Assembly: GCA_005883255.1 (NCBI GenBank)
Contig: VAXS01000043.1
Span: forward strand, 1 to 5,741
Reading direction: 5' to 3'
Length of the DNA stretch: 5,741 nt
Source: Actinomycetota bacterium
GTDB lineage: Bacteria > Actinomycetota > Thermoleophilia > Solirubrobacterales > Solirubrobacteraceae
Position numbers and translations under genes: made by a program. Of the stretch, positions 5,415-5,741 are shown in pieces. How positions within the stretch are numbered: the first letter of the stretch is position 1; each line of letters opens with the position of its first letter. The notes beneath the pieces were generated by a model that ran no database searches, was not told the origin of the DNA, and saw only the letters and a program-made list of their open reading frames with translations.

Positions 5415-5741
5415 CTCTTGAGCTTGCGGGTGTCCCTGGGCTCGAGGAACGGCTCGCGATCCTCGGGATGCCCGGCTTCGATGGCCCGGCCGCGTTCGAG
5501 CTCGGCGTTGAACTCGGCACCCAGCAGGATCGCCACGTTCGAGATCCACAGCCACACCAGGAACGCGATCACGCCGCCCAGCGCCCCGTAGGTCTTGTTG
5601 TAGGAGCTGAAGTTGGCCACGTAGAGGGCGAAGGCGCCCGAGGCGATGAGCCAGATCACCAGGCCGAGGATCCCGCCGGGGCTGATCCAGCGAAACCGCG
5701 GATGCTTCACGTTGGGCGCGGCCCAGTACAGGATCGCGAAC
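5411..5741 (-). CDS. YihY/BrkB-family membrane protein, C-terminal part, truncated by window edge
   Basis: This is the last 109 residues of an integral membrane protein of the YihY family, once wrongly named RNase BN and with no settled function. Seen from the edge: LYWAAPNVKHPRFRWISPGG, the usual loop with its P-N-V-K; a membrane helix (ILGLVIWLIASGAFALYV); the family signature loop ANFSSYNKTYGALGG; a second helix (VIAFLVWLWISNVAILLG) running into AEFNAELERGR; and a charged, hydrophilic cytoplasmic tail ending in KLKS. The GTG at 5710 is an internal codon, not the start, because the family loop already runs upstream of it to the edge. The N-terminal helices lie outside the window. The TAA at 5413-5411 overlaps the stop of the convergent carbonic anhydrase gene. 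Confidence 0.9.
   Translation of the reverse strand, partial: FAILYWAAPNVKHPRFRWISPGGILGLVIWLIASGAFALYVANFSSYNKTYGALGGVIAFLVWLWISNVAILLGAEFNAELERGRAIEAGHPEDREPFLEPRDTRKLKS

Noticed and set aside
1..5741. CRISPR arrays, tRNA or rRNA genes, insertion sequences, phage or defence genes
   Set aside because: No regular direct repeats, RNA gene signatures, transposase motifs or terminal repeats were seen, and every long stretch is accounted for by a recognised gene.

Overview
The window is very GC-rich (roughly 70% or more by eye) and tightly packed, with GTG and TTG starts and almost no intergenic DNA. This fits a high-GC actinobacterium. The carbonic anhydrase closely resembles the mycobacterial Rv1284 type, and the NhaA-thioredoxin fusion is also a type I associate with actinobacteria. 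A deep-branching actinobacterial class is a guess that the sequence cannot settle.

Layout, left to right: (i) 1-534 (+) is the 3' end of a type II NADH dehydrogenase. (ii) 503-3983 (-) is a three-gene operon read right to left: a TetR-family regulator, a crotonase-superfamily enzyme whose start overlaps the tetR stop (GTGA), and an NhaA Na+/H+ antiporter fused to a C-terminal DsbA/thioredoxin-like domain. (iii) 3984-4059 is a divergent control region with two perfect inverted repeats sharing the core TCGACC-N4-GGTCGA. These are very likely the TetR operators. (iv) 4060-5414 (+) holds a short-chain dehydrogenase/reductase (SDR) and then a small beta-class carbonic anhydrase. (v) 5411-5741 (-) is the 3' end of a YihY/BrkB-family membrane protein gene. 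Both convergent gene pairs overlap at their 3' ends, by 32 bp and 4 bp. No stretch over 80 bp lacks a gene.

How it may work together: the TetR protein probably represses both its own operon and the divergent SDR gene. That points to a small acyl-CoA or alcohol/ketone regulon of crotonase plus SDR. NhaA and the carbonic anhydrase may be carried along as downstream genes. Their joint link to proton and bicarbonate balance is suggestive only.

The most interesting points are the paired operators, a crotonase lacking both classical catalytic glutamates, an SDR with Arg in place of the catalytic Lys, and a redox domain that topology places on the cytoplasmic side of an antiporter. I did not find a clearly new defence, mobile or RNA system.
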